A DNA stretch of 64,000 nt from Acarospora socialis. Taxonomy: Eukaryota; Ascomycota; Lecanoromycetes; Acarosporales; Acarosporaceae. The notes beneath the pieces are model-generated. The model saw only the letters and a program-made list of their open reading frames with translations. It had not been told where the DNA came from and ran no database searches. The stretch spans positions 1,364,001 to 1,428,000 of the forward strand of contig JAMYGW020000002.1 in the NCBI GenBank assembly GCA_025617375.2, in the 5' to 3' direction. This document shows positions 22,146-32,930 of this stretch, piece by piece. The position numbers and the translations under genes were made by a program. How positions within the stretch are numbered: the stretch's first letter is position 1; every line of letters starts with the position of its first letter.

Positions 22146-23888
22146 ATGACCCAGCAGGAGATTACCGTTGAAACTCTCCCGGCTGTTTTACGGGGCGACA
22201 CCAAAGTCAAGGTTGCTGGGGTGGACGTTGATGGTATTCTCCGTGGAAAACTGATGGCTAAGAAAAAATTCATATCCATAGCGAACGACGGCTTCGGCTT
22301 TTGCTCTGTTATCTTTGGCTGGGACATGCATGATCAGACCTACTTCAAAGAATTAAAGATCAGTAACAAGGAGAATGGATATAGGGATATCATTGCGGTC
22401 CCGGACCTGTCCACTTTCAGGAGGATACCATGGGAAGACAACGTACCGTTCTTCTTGGTGAGCTTCTTCGACCCAGATACGAGGCAGCCAGTGAGTGCGT
22501 GCCCCCGGAGTCTTTTGCGAACTGCGGTAGACAAGCTTCATAAACGAGGCTTTGGTGCTATGGCTGGTGGTAAGCAATCCCTGAGGTGCCGCCTGTATCA
22601 AATTGCCAGCACTTGGTTAGCATGTGCTCATGTTTGCATGATTTCTGCAGCCGAGTATGAATTCTATCAATTTCGTGCGCCAGACCCGATCAACGGATCC
22701 ACCAGCGAGCGCAACTCGTCATCGACAGCAACGTTCCTCAAGCAGAATCCTGTCGATTCGCTTCCGCCGCTCACGGAAGGCATGTTCGGCTACAGTCTTA
22801 CAAGAACCGTCCACAATCAGGATTACTACTATGGTGTATATGACGCCTGTGAGAAATTCAACTGTGGGATCGAGGGGTGGCACACCGAAAGTGGACCCGG
22901 GGTGTTCGAGGCTGTATGTCTACACTCACCTTACGACATCAGCAGAGTCTTGCCCTACTGCAGAGGCTGACCAGATGCTCGGCTCAGGCTCTGGAGTTTG
23001 GCGAAATCAAAGAAATGGCTGATAAGGCCGGTCTCTTCAAGTTGGTAATCCGCGTCACCTTGGCAATATGTTGTCCTGCTCGATCTTTACTAACATACGG
23101 AATTCCAAGATATGTAGTGAAATCAGTAGGCAGCAAATTCGGCATCACCCCTTGCTTTATGGCGAAACCCCGAGAAGGTTTACCTGGCAACTCGGGGCAC
23201 ATGCACGTCTCGATTGTGGATAAGTCAGGCAATAACCTCTTCTACCGCGGTTCCAAGGATGACAACCCCGAATACCCTGATCTGGCCTATCTTTCGGATA
23301 TGGGTCGATGTTTTCTAGCAGGCCTATTGGATGGGCTTCCGGACATCATGCCGATTGTGGCGCCGACAGTCAACTCGTATAAGCGTCTTGTTGAAAATTT
23401 CTGGGCTCCAGTGACCGTATCGTGGGGCTTGGAACACCGCGCAGCTTCCATTCGTCTGATCGCGCCTCCCACATCAAGTCCGAAGGCCACCAGGTTCGAA
23501 GTTCGTGTTGCTGGGGCCGACGCCAATCCGTTCTATGTACTGGCTGCCATCCTAGCTCTCGGATGGAGGGGCATAGAGAAGAAGATGAAGATCGGAGTGC
23601 CACCACTTGGTAAGGGCGAAGACGTTGGAGGGGCGTCGGACAAAGGGATAAGGCTGGCAAAGTCTCTGAAAGAGGCCAATGTCCAGTTCATGAGGAAAGA
23701 AAGCGTAGCAAGGGAGGTGTTGGGCGATGACTTTGTGGAGCATTTTGGCGGGACCCGGGAACATGAGGTCCGACTTTGGGATGAAGCTGTCACAGATTGG
23801 TACGCCCTTATTTCCATAGTAACCGCTTAATGTTGTACGCTGAAAAGTGTTTAACAGGGAGGTGAGACGGTACATTGAGACAGTCTGA
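22146..23888 (+). CDS. Type I glutamine synthetase-like gamma-glutamyl ligase
   Basis: Exons 22146-22569, 22651-22913, 22988-23040, 23110-23799 and 23858-23888 give 486 residues. The third intron uses a weak donor, GTTGGT, chosen because it alone joins LFK to YVVKSVG in frame. The last exon adds the family ending VRRYIETV. The N-terminal beta-grasp domain is followed by the catalytic domain with AEYEFYQF, HTESGPGVFE, KPREGLPGNSGHMHVS (ATP-binding region) and WGLEHRAASIRL. It belongs to the class related to the C-terminal half of FluG and to bacterial PuuA-type gamma-glutamyl-amine ligases, not to the eukaryotic type II enzyme of nitrogen assimilation. Likely reaction: ATP-dependent ligation of glutamate to ammonia or an amine; the acceptor is unknown. 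Confidence 0.9.
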
Positions 23889-24536
23889 CGCAAGCGACGA
23901 TGTCCACATACCCCTTTGTCAATGCCTGAACATGCGGCTCAGTTTCTTCAACGATCCCTGGCAAGGGTCAATACGACTCAGCTACGCAATCATTGGATGA
24001 GGCATTCGCTCTGTTTTACAAGGAGGCGCATATTCGTATAGGAAAGCATGTCCGGAGATATGAGGCATGCTTTGTGGTCAAATAAACACGCACTAGAGTA
24101 ACCCTACACTCCATTATAATATTTGCGTTGTCGACTTAGCATTGGATGGCAAATTATGGTCGTTGTTTTAGGCCGACTCAATTACATTAGACGCATCCTA
24201 CTGCTAACTCATCGGGTAAGAAGAATCGCAGACCATCTCATCCCGAATACGCTGTTGCTTCGGTGTTCAAGTATGGCAATAATGCGTTGAAAGACCAGCC
24301 AATTACATGTACAACTAATGTTCAAAGAGGTCGAATTGCTCCTCGATGACGTATGAGCCCCACCCCACCAAAGCCTTTCCTATGATCCCCCACCACACTT
24401 TGTACCGTTATATCCGACATGAATAGCACGAGTATTTCCAACTCTTATGAGACTCCGACCTTTCATAGTTCTCTCGAGCCCTACCAATTACTCTAAGTTA
24501 CAATCAATCCCACTCCTTACAAGATACACATACAAA
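23889..24536. other. Intergenic region upstream of dienelactone hydrolase gene
   Basis: No gene is seen. It contains AT-rich stretches (near 24105-24125) and should hold the terminator of the ligase gene and the promoter of the hydrolase gene. Confidence 0.45.
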
Positions 24537-25526
24537 ATGGCACACCACGGGCATAGTGAGGTACATCAAGGAAGCCCACCCGACTGCTGGCCAGGGCTAA
24601 ATGGATCAAATAGGCTTGCTGTACCATTCCTCCCGTCGTTGAGAAGGGGTATCAGACCAAGGGCAGATATATTGAAATTGACGGCATGAAGACGTGTATG
24701 CTGTGATATCTAGAAGGGTTCAATGAGTCGAGCACCTCGTGAATAGCTGATTTCTATCTCCAGACGCAACGGGGCCTTCTTCAGCAAAGTCTGCCATCTT
24801 GGTCATCTACGATATATTTGGCTTCCATGACCACACCCTGCAAGGTGCCGACATCTTAGCACACTCGGACCAAGAGCACCAATACCAAGTCTTTGTGCCG
24901 GACTTCTTCTACGGCAAGCCTGCCGACCACTCTTGGTACCCTCCCGACACCAAAGAGAAGGGCGAGAAGCTTGGAGCATTCTTTCAAGGTCCGGCGTCAC
25001 CACCGAAAACCGCGGAGAAAATTCCCAAGGTGGTGAAAGAGATCGAGCAAAAGACAGGCAGCAACATCAGCCACTGGGGTGCTCTGGGGTTCTGTTGGGG
25101 CGGCAAAGTAACTCTTCCCGAGACATGGGAGCAGTGTAATAACTACTAATTAAGATCTGTCCAGATTGTGTCACTCACTTCCCAGTCCGGAACACCTTTC
25201 ACGGCTGTGGCAACAGCACACCCAGCTATGGTCGATCCGAACGACGCCAAAGGCATCACCGTACCCATCTGCATGCTTCCTTCCAAAGATGAAGATCCGA
25301 AAGCGGTGGAGGCTTTCAAGAGCGAGTTGAAGGTCAAGCACCATATCGAGACATTCCCGGATCAGATCCATGGATGGATGGCTGCTCGGTGCGTATGGGT
25401 CATCCATGGGACGCGAAGTGGCTGCTGATTATTTTCCACAGCGGTAACCTGGAAGATCCGAAAGTCAAGACCGAGTACGAGCGTGGCTACAAGACGCTCT
25501 TGCACTTCTTCCACGAGTACCTGTGA
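24537..25526 (+). CDS. Dienelactone hydrolase-family alpha/beta hydrolase
   Basis: Five exons, 24537-24560, 24614-24695, 24764-25107, 25165-25388 and 25442-25526 (introns 53, 68, 57 and 53 nt), give 252 residues with all phases matching. The catalytic Cys lies in the elbow GFCWGGK, the Asp in PSKDEDPKA and the His in QIHGWMAARG, the standard Cys-Asp-His triad of the DLH family. A short N-terminal part (ACCTIPPVV) is typical of the fungal AIM2-like branch. Bacterial relatives open dienelactones in chlorocatechol breakdown; fungal ones act on diverse esters and lactones, mostly uncharacterised. No targeting signal is visible. It lies downstream of the glutamine synthetase-like gene on the same strand. 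Confidence 0.92.
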
Positions 25527-27437
25527 GTCCAGAAGGTTCGTTTGCGTTCGATATCTTGTTGATAATACCCGTCTACTGGTGCCTCTGCTGAAGGGAACTG
25601 CGCAGGACGAGCAGAGGCACTTCGAAGATGTGATGTATGGATCAAATGGAGGGTCTGATGCATTATTGTTCTTCGATTCTTCGACAGACACGCTGCCCTG
25701 AGACTATATCGGAATGGAACATGCATGGTGACCTCTGAAAGTACTATCGTTCGAAAAGATTCTGCAGTCTAACAGGAACCCCACCACCCCTTCTGGAGGG
25801 CGAGACACACGGAAAACCAGAGAGTCAGCCTATGCAAGGTTTGGCCACATTAGTCAGGGTGGGGCTGTTATGTCACCCGCAAGGCTGTCTGGTCCTTAAC
25901 CCACGTGGAGATGTCCATTTCTGGAGTTTGGTAGAGGACAGAACGTGACTTAACTGTAAGCTCCGTACCTGGTAGGGCTGATGACACCAGTGCAAGGCTA
26001 AGTAGGCTAAGTAGAAGTGAGAGCAATTCGCTGGAAATAGGCGGGCGTTTAATCATCATTACCCATTACCTTACTTACCAAAGGCAGGACGGGCAATGAT
26101 TGGTTGCAAATATGCGATGGCTGCTATTTAAAGAACAATCATTGCCTAACTGAGTTAGAGCTCCAACCCGTCATACGGTAACCGAATGCACCTAAGCCTC
26201 AACCTCATTTGAAGGACGTCGAACAACGCCCACTGAGGTCCCTTAGGTTATGGCTTCATGGAGCCGCCGTCAGCAACGTTCAACCCTGCTGTTCTTCCAG
26301 CGTTTTCTATGTCAATTGAGTACATATCCCCAAGATAGTCATAGTCATATCTGGCTAGATGGTTGCGGCCCAGTCTTTTCGCTTGAGAGGTCATACTAAG
26401 AAGTCGAAGGATCTTACAGTGACGACAGTACGGACGTTGCTCAGCCATTGTTTCGACCCGTTGGACTAAGGACAATCTGTGGAGCCATTGGTGGTTCTTC
26501 ATCGGTATTGAATTTGACATGACTGCGGCCACAGGTCAATCGCGAAACTCCACGGCTGGTCTTCCTTCTTCAGCTGCATGACAGCGAAGAGGGAGAGGCC
26601 ATACCTACTGGCTCACTGGGTTCAATGACTCTCTTGAGTATAGCTATCCAACAATGCCCAAGGGCCGGGATCGAAGTTTCACAGGGGACTTACCAAGTGA
26701 GGTATGCTGACACGGGACTAGCCAGGTCGTTGTCATACCTGCATCCTGATGTTCGATCCGGGGATTAATGAACCCACATATTGGGGCTGTGACCCCTGCA
26801 GCCAACGATTATCTGATCGGGAAGCATAGTCGAGGCACTTCACTCGGCCTCGGTCTAACCTCATCCATTTCTACTTCAGCCCTAAGACCATTTCCTGCGG
26901 TCTGATTACATTTCCTATTTCTCCGCCCCAATGGCTTGTATCGAACGAATGCCAGCTCGTCCTGAATTTTCCTTACCTGATTTCGTACTCTTCTCTGCAG
27001 GAGCGATGCCGTCATATCTTACTCTTGCTATACGCCCGTTGTGGGCCATTACGGTCATCTTCGCCCGGGAAATAGAGACCGCTTCTGGCGTTCTTTCTTC
27101 TATATAATCCCGAACGGCTTCTCTTGAGTATCGTATCGTTCCATGTCCGTTTGTCTGTCACTCGATTCACCACCCCATAATCACACAACAAAGCACAAGC
27201 CACTCGCGACTTGCCTTAAGTATCAGACAACGAGTTTCATTCTTCCGGGGTTCCGAAACATCAATCACTCGACAAAACCCAAGCACCAAGGACACGCGAA
27301 TTCCTAGCCTCACTCGGAAGATCGCCTACTACGCGTTTTTGGCAATTCTGCGAGTGACCTTTTGAGACAGATTCAGCAGTCTCGGGGACCGCACACAAAT
27401 ATCGACTCCAGCAAAACTTTGGTGTACCGCAGAGAAA
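25527..27437. other. 1.9-kb stretch with one candidate small secreted protein
   Basis: Apart from the candidate at 25868-26059 on the minus strand, no recognisable gene is present. The right end is the pyrimidine-rich leader of the gene beginning at 27438. Confidence 0.4.
25868..26059 (-). CDS. Candidate small secreted protein (first exon or whole gene)
   Basis: An ATG-started frame of 63 residues opens with MMIKRPPISSELLSLLLSLL, a basic start and a Leu-rich core followed by an Ala-x-Ala-like site (VSSALPG), as in a secretory signal peptide. The rest is short and has no Cys. A TATA-like tttaaatag lies about 65 bases upstream on the same strand, a suitable distance. The frame ends just after a possible splice donor (GTGACA), so it may be only the first exon. 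No family was recognised. Confidence 0.3.
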   Translation of the reverse strand: MMIKRPPISSELLSLLLSLLSLALVSSALPGTELTVKSRSVLYQTPEMDISTWVKDQTALRVT

Positions 27438-28301
27438 ATGCCCGCCTATTCATCTTCCTCCCGGGACGACCCGGTCTACAGCACTCCCGGGCCACAGCAG
27501 TACACGCTTGTCACTCCAGGGATGTTGAGTGACCCTAGAAGTTTGAGTCAAGTCAGTCCAGGGTTCATATACGTAATATTTCCTAAGTCTACAATTGCTT
27601 TTCGCGGTTCCTGCATTCCCTATACGTTTTGCATGCAAATCTCGACTTGTATTCCCTTCTTTCACTTCTTGTTCACGCACGATCAGTTCCTTCCAGGCCC
27701 TGCAATGTGACGTCGTCAACGAAGATCAGAATGGCGGTAGGGTTGACAATTAATGTCTTTAGAGTGACAAAGATCAGCTTATACATTCCCTACGCACCCG
27801 GCGTGTCAACACTCTCACCGAGCTGCGTCGTATCGAGAAGATCTTCGCATACTTGGACTCGGCCGAAGTCACGGAGCCCATGACCAGTGCCTGGGCTCAT
27901 TACGTCAATTCCAACAACCTTTTGAGCGAGCTGCGCGGCCTTACGAAGAATTACCCTTTCAGCTCGGAATGCCTGGATGAAGCCAAATGGTTGGTGATTG
28001 GGGATCCCGCCAGCACCAGAAGTTGGAATTATTGCTGGCTGGTACTCAACAAGATCCAAACCGAGTATGATCACAACTGAACCTACCGTTGACAAAGCGC
28101 CGCGCATGCTGACCGAGACATAGTCAACTGATCGCGAAGCACGCACGACTGCTGGCAGCGAAGCCGGCGATGTGGGGAGGCAAAACGCCCACGGCCGCCG
28201 GTGCCAATCAGTTAGCTACCGCCTGTGCCAACGAGTGGAACCGAGCTCTCGGGCTCATGCTCAGGCACTGGGACACACCTCCGAGCACGACTGGTAACTA
28301 A
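27438..28301 (+). CDS. Hypothetical protein, multi-exon
   Basis: I do not recognise this protein. The start MPAYSSSSRDDPVYSTPG begins exon 1 at 27438, which ends at about 27551 (GTCAGT) or 27572 (GTAATA). A short exon follows from 27697 (ALQCDVVNEDQNG) to about 27736. A long exon ends at 28064 and is joined by a clear GTATGA...CATAG intron (28065-28123) to the last exon, 28124-28301. The link between exons 2 and 3 is unsure, since the best in-frame choice implies an intron of only 36 nt. The body is helical and Leu- and Asn-rich (TELRRIEKIFAYLDSAEV; AWAHYVNSNNLLSELRGLTK) with no membrane span. The 3' half shows coding character and consistent phase, so a real gene is likely. Confidence 0.55.
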
Positions 28302-29777
28302 AATGATTCGATCGAAGGGGACCCGAGAAATTGGTACCTCACCGCCGGGTCCCCGACCGCTGAATTACCATCCGATCAACGTTCGTGGGCCAAGTGTCCC
28401 TCTACCCTCTGTTTTCGGGATTGGCCATACCCTATCCGTCCAAACTTCAGGGCTCACGCGGATTCTTTTCCTTCTTTCGTACATTTTGCAGCATGTCGTT
28501 CGACCATCGTTGCAAGCCCTTCCTTTCTTCCCTGTCGTTACTTGGCTGTCCTTCTTTTTCGTTCCATCCTATACGAGAGGGCAGTGACGCACTCTATACT
28601 CAACTCTAAACCATCGAAATTGAAATCCGCTTCCGATCCCAATCGTTTAAGCTAAAGTTCTGCCGTCATATTACCAATTCATCCACCCCTACCTACCTAC
28701 CCATTCTTGCCAATGGTAGAAAGAAGAAAGCCCTTTCCAGAATTTCGCCCACTCAGGAAGCGCCACCTCACTCATCTCCAACCCATACTCCTTTCACCGC
28801 CACAGATGACTAAGCATCGTCACTTAGTAATCCCCATACACCACTAAATCTTCAGCACCCATTGACATCACATCTGACAGGTACAGGCCAAACATAACGT
28901 TCCGATGCAATCACTAAGCAACTAAGGTACCTCTAAGCCAGTGAACCCTAGTCATCTCATCCGCCCTGACTCTAAATCATGTGTAGCTCATACACCAAAT
29001 GGGGATACCGCAAGCCGTGACCGCTCTTCGGTACGAGCACACAGGAATAGCCCTATCCGACGTAATGGTAAGTGGTCCGGTCCACGAAGGAGGGAGGAAG
29101 CCCTGTACGTCATGTCTTCCGTCTTGGGATTGGCGAGCATGAGGTTACCGCGTAGAGAACCCCTACACTGTCGTCACTTTTGCGCGCAGGTGAGTTGACG
29201 GTTGATGGAATGGCATCCTCATTGCCCACCGTGAGGGACCGAGGTATATCCCCCAAGTCCTGTCTACATGCTTAGGTGATATCTTGTTGTAAGTAGTTCT
29301 TGATGTGTGTCAGTGTTTGGAGATAGGCAAGTTAGGTTGATTGAATCTTATCTCGTGGCGAGATGACCCCATCCTCTGAAAGCCCCACTAGCCTAGGGTA
29401 GGCTGCCGAAGCCCTACGCTATCCTGTTGTGGTGCAAAGATCCGGAGTTGAATTCGATCTGCGTGCCTTACCACTGACTTGTGCTGATTCGTGGCAGGGT
29501 TTGTGAGCGCGAGGTACTGGGGTAGGTTAGGTAGGTATACCACTTCCGTCAGGGTTATGGTACGTAGGTCGGAAAGGTGCCGGTCCTCGTACCGATCAGC
29601 TATAGACGGCCCAGTCTCGCACAATCTTCATATCGAAGGACGACTTTTGTCTTTGTCGTTATACAATGAACGTTAAAGTACTGAAGGTATCTATGGTAAC
29701 TCGCTCGTAATGATCGTGATCTCATATAAGTCTTATTAATGCAAAGAACGCCACATGAATGCGCGCTCTCGAACCTG
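28302..29777. other. Convergent intergenic region
   Basis: This is the 3' side of both the hypothetical gene and the acyl-CoA synthetase gene. C/T-rich stretches occur around 28480-28570, and GGTAGGT-type motifs near 29520. No gene is seen. Confidence 0.45.
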
Positions 29778-31810
29778 TCATAACCTCGCCTTACCACCGA
29801 CCAAACGGTCCCAGTCCTGCTGTCCGAATTCCACGAACCGGTTCCCCCTCGGTGGGATCCACAGCACGCGATCACCATGCGCTCCGGGGGCTTTGCTCCC
29901 CCGGGCCGCCGGGTCGACGCCCTCTTCGCGGAGGGGGACCTTGTTCTGCTTGTTGTTGTGTATCGGCGTCATGGCCCCGACGATCCGTAGGAAAACAGGC
30001 ACAGCGTACCGTGACAGAGTGGTGTTGGCATGCTTCAAAAGCGCGTCGAAATCAAAGCGGTCCCTCTCCTCGGGCGCGATGAACAATGCCGCGCATCCCG
30101 CTCGACCGTCATGTCCGGGGACCAGTACGCCGTAGACGTTGGCCTCGATGACACCAGGGAAGCGGCCAAAGACCTCGGCCACTTCGGCCGTGCTGACGTT
30201 CTCGGATTTCCAGCGGTATGTGTCGCCGAGGCGGTCGAGGAAGAACCAGCGGCCGTCAGGGGTTCGGCGAAGGGCGTCGCCGGAGCGGTACCAGAGATCG
30301 CCTTTCGTGAAGACGTCGCGGACGAATTTCTTCGCCGTGGCGTCGGCGTTACGCCAGTAGCCGGCAAAGGCTTCCTCGTTCGGGACCTGAACGATGATTT
30401 CCCCACCTTCTTCGTAAGCCTTTCGGATCGCGAAGCCCGTCCTCGGATCTCGGACGATGTTGTTGGTCGCAGGGTCGATTTCGATGGGCACGTAGATGTT
30501 GCGGTAGATGTAACGAAGGAGGGCGCCGTGATGCCCGACGCAGTTGGCTAGATAGTCCCCTCGGCTCCAGTTGATGAGGCCCAAAACTCCTTCCGTACTG
30601 TTGAAGAATTCCGCCACCTCCGGCACACCGAAGCGTTCGCGGAACTTGATCCACACGTCCGGTCGGAGTCCATTGCCGTACATGCATCGCACCTTGTGCT
30701 TCCGCTCTAACGGGTGCGATGGCGCTGCCAGTAGATATCTGGCAGTTTCCCCGACGTAGACGAAGAAGGTAGCGTTCGAGTCGTGGACATCGTTCCAGAA
30801 GCCACTGGTGCTGAATCTCTTACCAATGCAGAGACCTACGCCCCCAATCATGCATACCATTGCCGACAAGCCGCCCGTCCCATGATACATCGGCATGCAA
30901 ACATACCACGCATCTCCCCCGGGCCCTGGTTTCTGACCCCAGGCGTTGGAGCGAAATCCGGTAGTGGACCAACCACGGGCCGTACTGTAGGAGCACCCTT
31001 TTGGCATGCCGGTTGTGCCGCTGTCCAACATCTGTCAGAATAGCTCTCTATGTTTCTGCATTGTGGACGTGCCTTGTGTAGAGTAAACACATTGGAAAAT
31101 CTCCTTTCACTCCTGCTCGATATTCGTGCCCCGGTACTTCTGCTTTGGACGACAAAATCTCCCGCTTCAGCTCCTTCGTGAGTACGCGAACATCTATCCC
31201 CAGTTCTCCCCTAATCTTATCTTCAACCTCCTGTATCCGGGCCTGACATCCGTTCTCATCATCCGCCAGCAATACACTCGCTCCAGACACCCTCAAGCAA
31301 TGCAGCAATGCCTCACCGCTGAGGTTATAGTTGACGAACGCAGGCGCACACCCGATCGCCCAGAGTCCCAGCCATGCAAACATGAACTCCGGCGAGTTCT
31401 GCAAGTAGAAGACGACCAGCTGACCGGGGCGCACCCCGAGGGAAAGAAAGTAACGAGCGTAGCGACATGCCTCATCATGCGTTTCCTGCCATGTGTACTT
31501 GCCGGTGCGAGACCATATAGCACGAGTCGAGGGATAGCGGGCGACGGCGTCGGCGAAGAAATACCACAAGGACTGCCGGTTTTGTTTGACTGTTGGGGAG
31601 GAAATACAATTGTGAGCTTCCTGGAATGACGGCTGGCGGTTCAGTGACGAGCAAGAGATTGTGAGACATACTAGCTTTGGCGTAAAGCTTTTCCGATCGC
31701 TTGTAACGTCGCAGGAACCAGAAGTCTTTACTGAAATGGAACTTCGCATCAAGGTACGCGGCTGCGGCGGACGTTCCGGCGACCGCTACCGTCGTTGCAG
31801 CTGGATCCAT
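29778..31810 (-). CDS. FATP/FAT1-type very-long-chain acyl-CoA synthetase, peroxisomal
   Basis: Exons 31672-31810, 31073-31589 and 29778-31020 give 632 residues. The second intron is GC-AG (AG|GCACGT...GACAG|C); only this junction restores the AMP-binding loop YTSGTTGMPKGC. The protein has an N-terminal hydrophobic Ala-rich stretch, the ATP/AMP motif, and the FATP/VLACS signature region (GDLWYRSGDALRRTPDG; DRLGDTYRWKSENVS). It ends in -ARL, a type 1 peroxisomal targeting signal variant. The enzyme activates long or very long fatty acids, or bulky acyl side chains in related fungal proteins, to CoA thioesters for peroxisomal use. An in-frame ATG upstream (31852) is a weaker start. Substrate range is inferred from the family only. 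Confidence 0.92.
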
Positions 31811-32930
31811 GTTAGAGCTTCTGCCGCTAGGGGAACAGGCCATGGACGAGTACCTAGAGCCATGACTGCACTCTGCTTTATGTATAGTCCAACAATGCGT
31901 AGATTTGTGGTTAGCTAAAGAATTATGATCGGATAGAACTGCAAATCTACGACTAGGTAGGTCAAGATCAGGCAGCATGCACTGAAGCCCCTCATACCTC
32001 GGCACCACCTTCCAAGGGTTCACCAACCCACACTATTAACCCCACATAACCCCACATAACCCCACACGTCAAGAGCGTAGTGCCTTTTCAGCACCATCTT
32101 CTCCGAGATTTTGATAAAACTGGGGAGAATGCCAGTACTATTCACGCTGATAATCCTTCTATAGAGATGACCAAGCACCTATGAGGCCCACAACGCAAGC
32201 TCGAAGCATTGCATCGAAAGCAGAGCGAGCAACAAAGCACCCACCCAACTGTACAATCAATGGCTTGCCAACCCATGGTTCAATATACACAAATAACCAT
32301 GTAGATTTTCGAAGCTTGGAAGATTGGGCAAGTACGACATAGAGTATTTTTCTCCCTAACAACCGATTCGGTGTCGGAGGAATGCCCGAAGAGAACATGG
32401 CCAAAACAATGCCCGAGCAAGATGCCTCCCGGGTTACGTATAAAAGTTCCATAGCTGAGGCCATGGCAAGCTGCCGGATGCACCGGCTGCGGCTCTGATA
32501 TGTTTGTACATTGTAACACGGCATTCGGATGCTTCGTCAATGAGGCTGGCATGCTAAGGTACCTCATTCGCATGAGGGTTTCTTGGGTGTAGCCCTGTCA
32601 GCTAAGACTGGTCCGAATTTGGCTGTTCATCGCAGAACATGGGACAATATTCTACCGTAGAAGAGCTATACTCTAGCATTGCTGTCGATTAATATGGGTA
32701 ACGTGTATTAGCGGGAAGGATTTTTCTGGATCTTTAATCTATGAGCCTACGCCACTGTATAGATTCGAAGCGCTAGCGGTATCTACAAGTACAATAACCC
32801 TAGCCATGCCATGCTCCTGGCACGATTGGAGGCTGGAAGCAACATTGAGAGTTACTGTTACGTAGCTTTGCCATCGTCTCTTTGAATCCACACAAGAACG
32901 GCGATCGGGTCATAGACCAGAAGTCGAGTC
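31811..32930. other. Intergenic region
   Basis: This is the promoter side of the acyl-CoA synthetase gene and the 3' side of the type II membrane protein gene. It includes a threefold CCCCACATAA-type repeat at 32038-32067. No gene is seen. Confidence 0.45.
32038..32067. repeat. Short tandem repeat of cccacataac
   Basis: Two full copies of the 10-mer cccacataac, flanked by partial copies. It is C-rich on this strand but does not match the fungal telomere unit. Confidence 0.8.

Noticed and set aside
29755-30551. Plus-strand frames up to 173 codons over the acyl-CoA synthetase gene
   Set aside because: They are mirror frames of a strongly supported gene in GC-rich coding sequence.
32038-32067. 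C-rich repeat considered as an internal telomere-like sequence
   Set aside because: The unit cccacataac does not match the fungal telomere repeat, and only about three copies exist.
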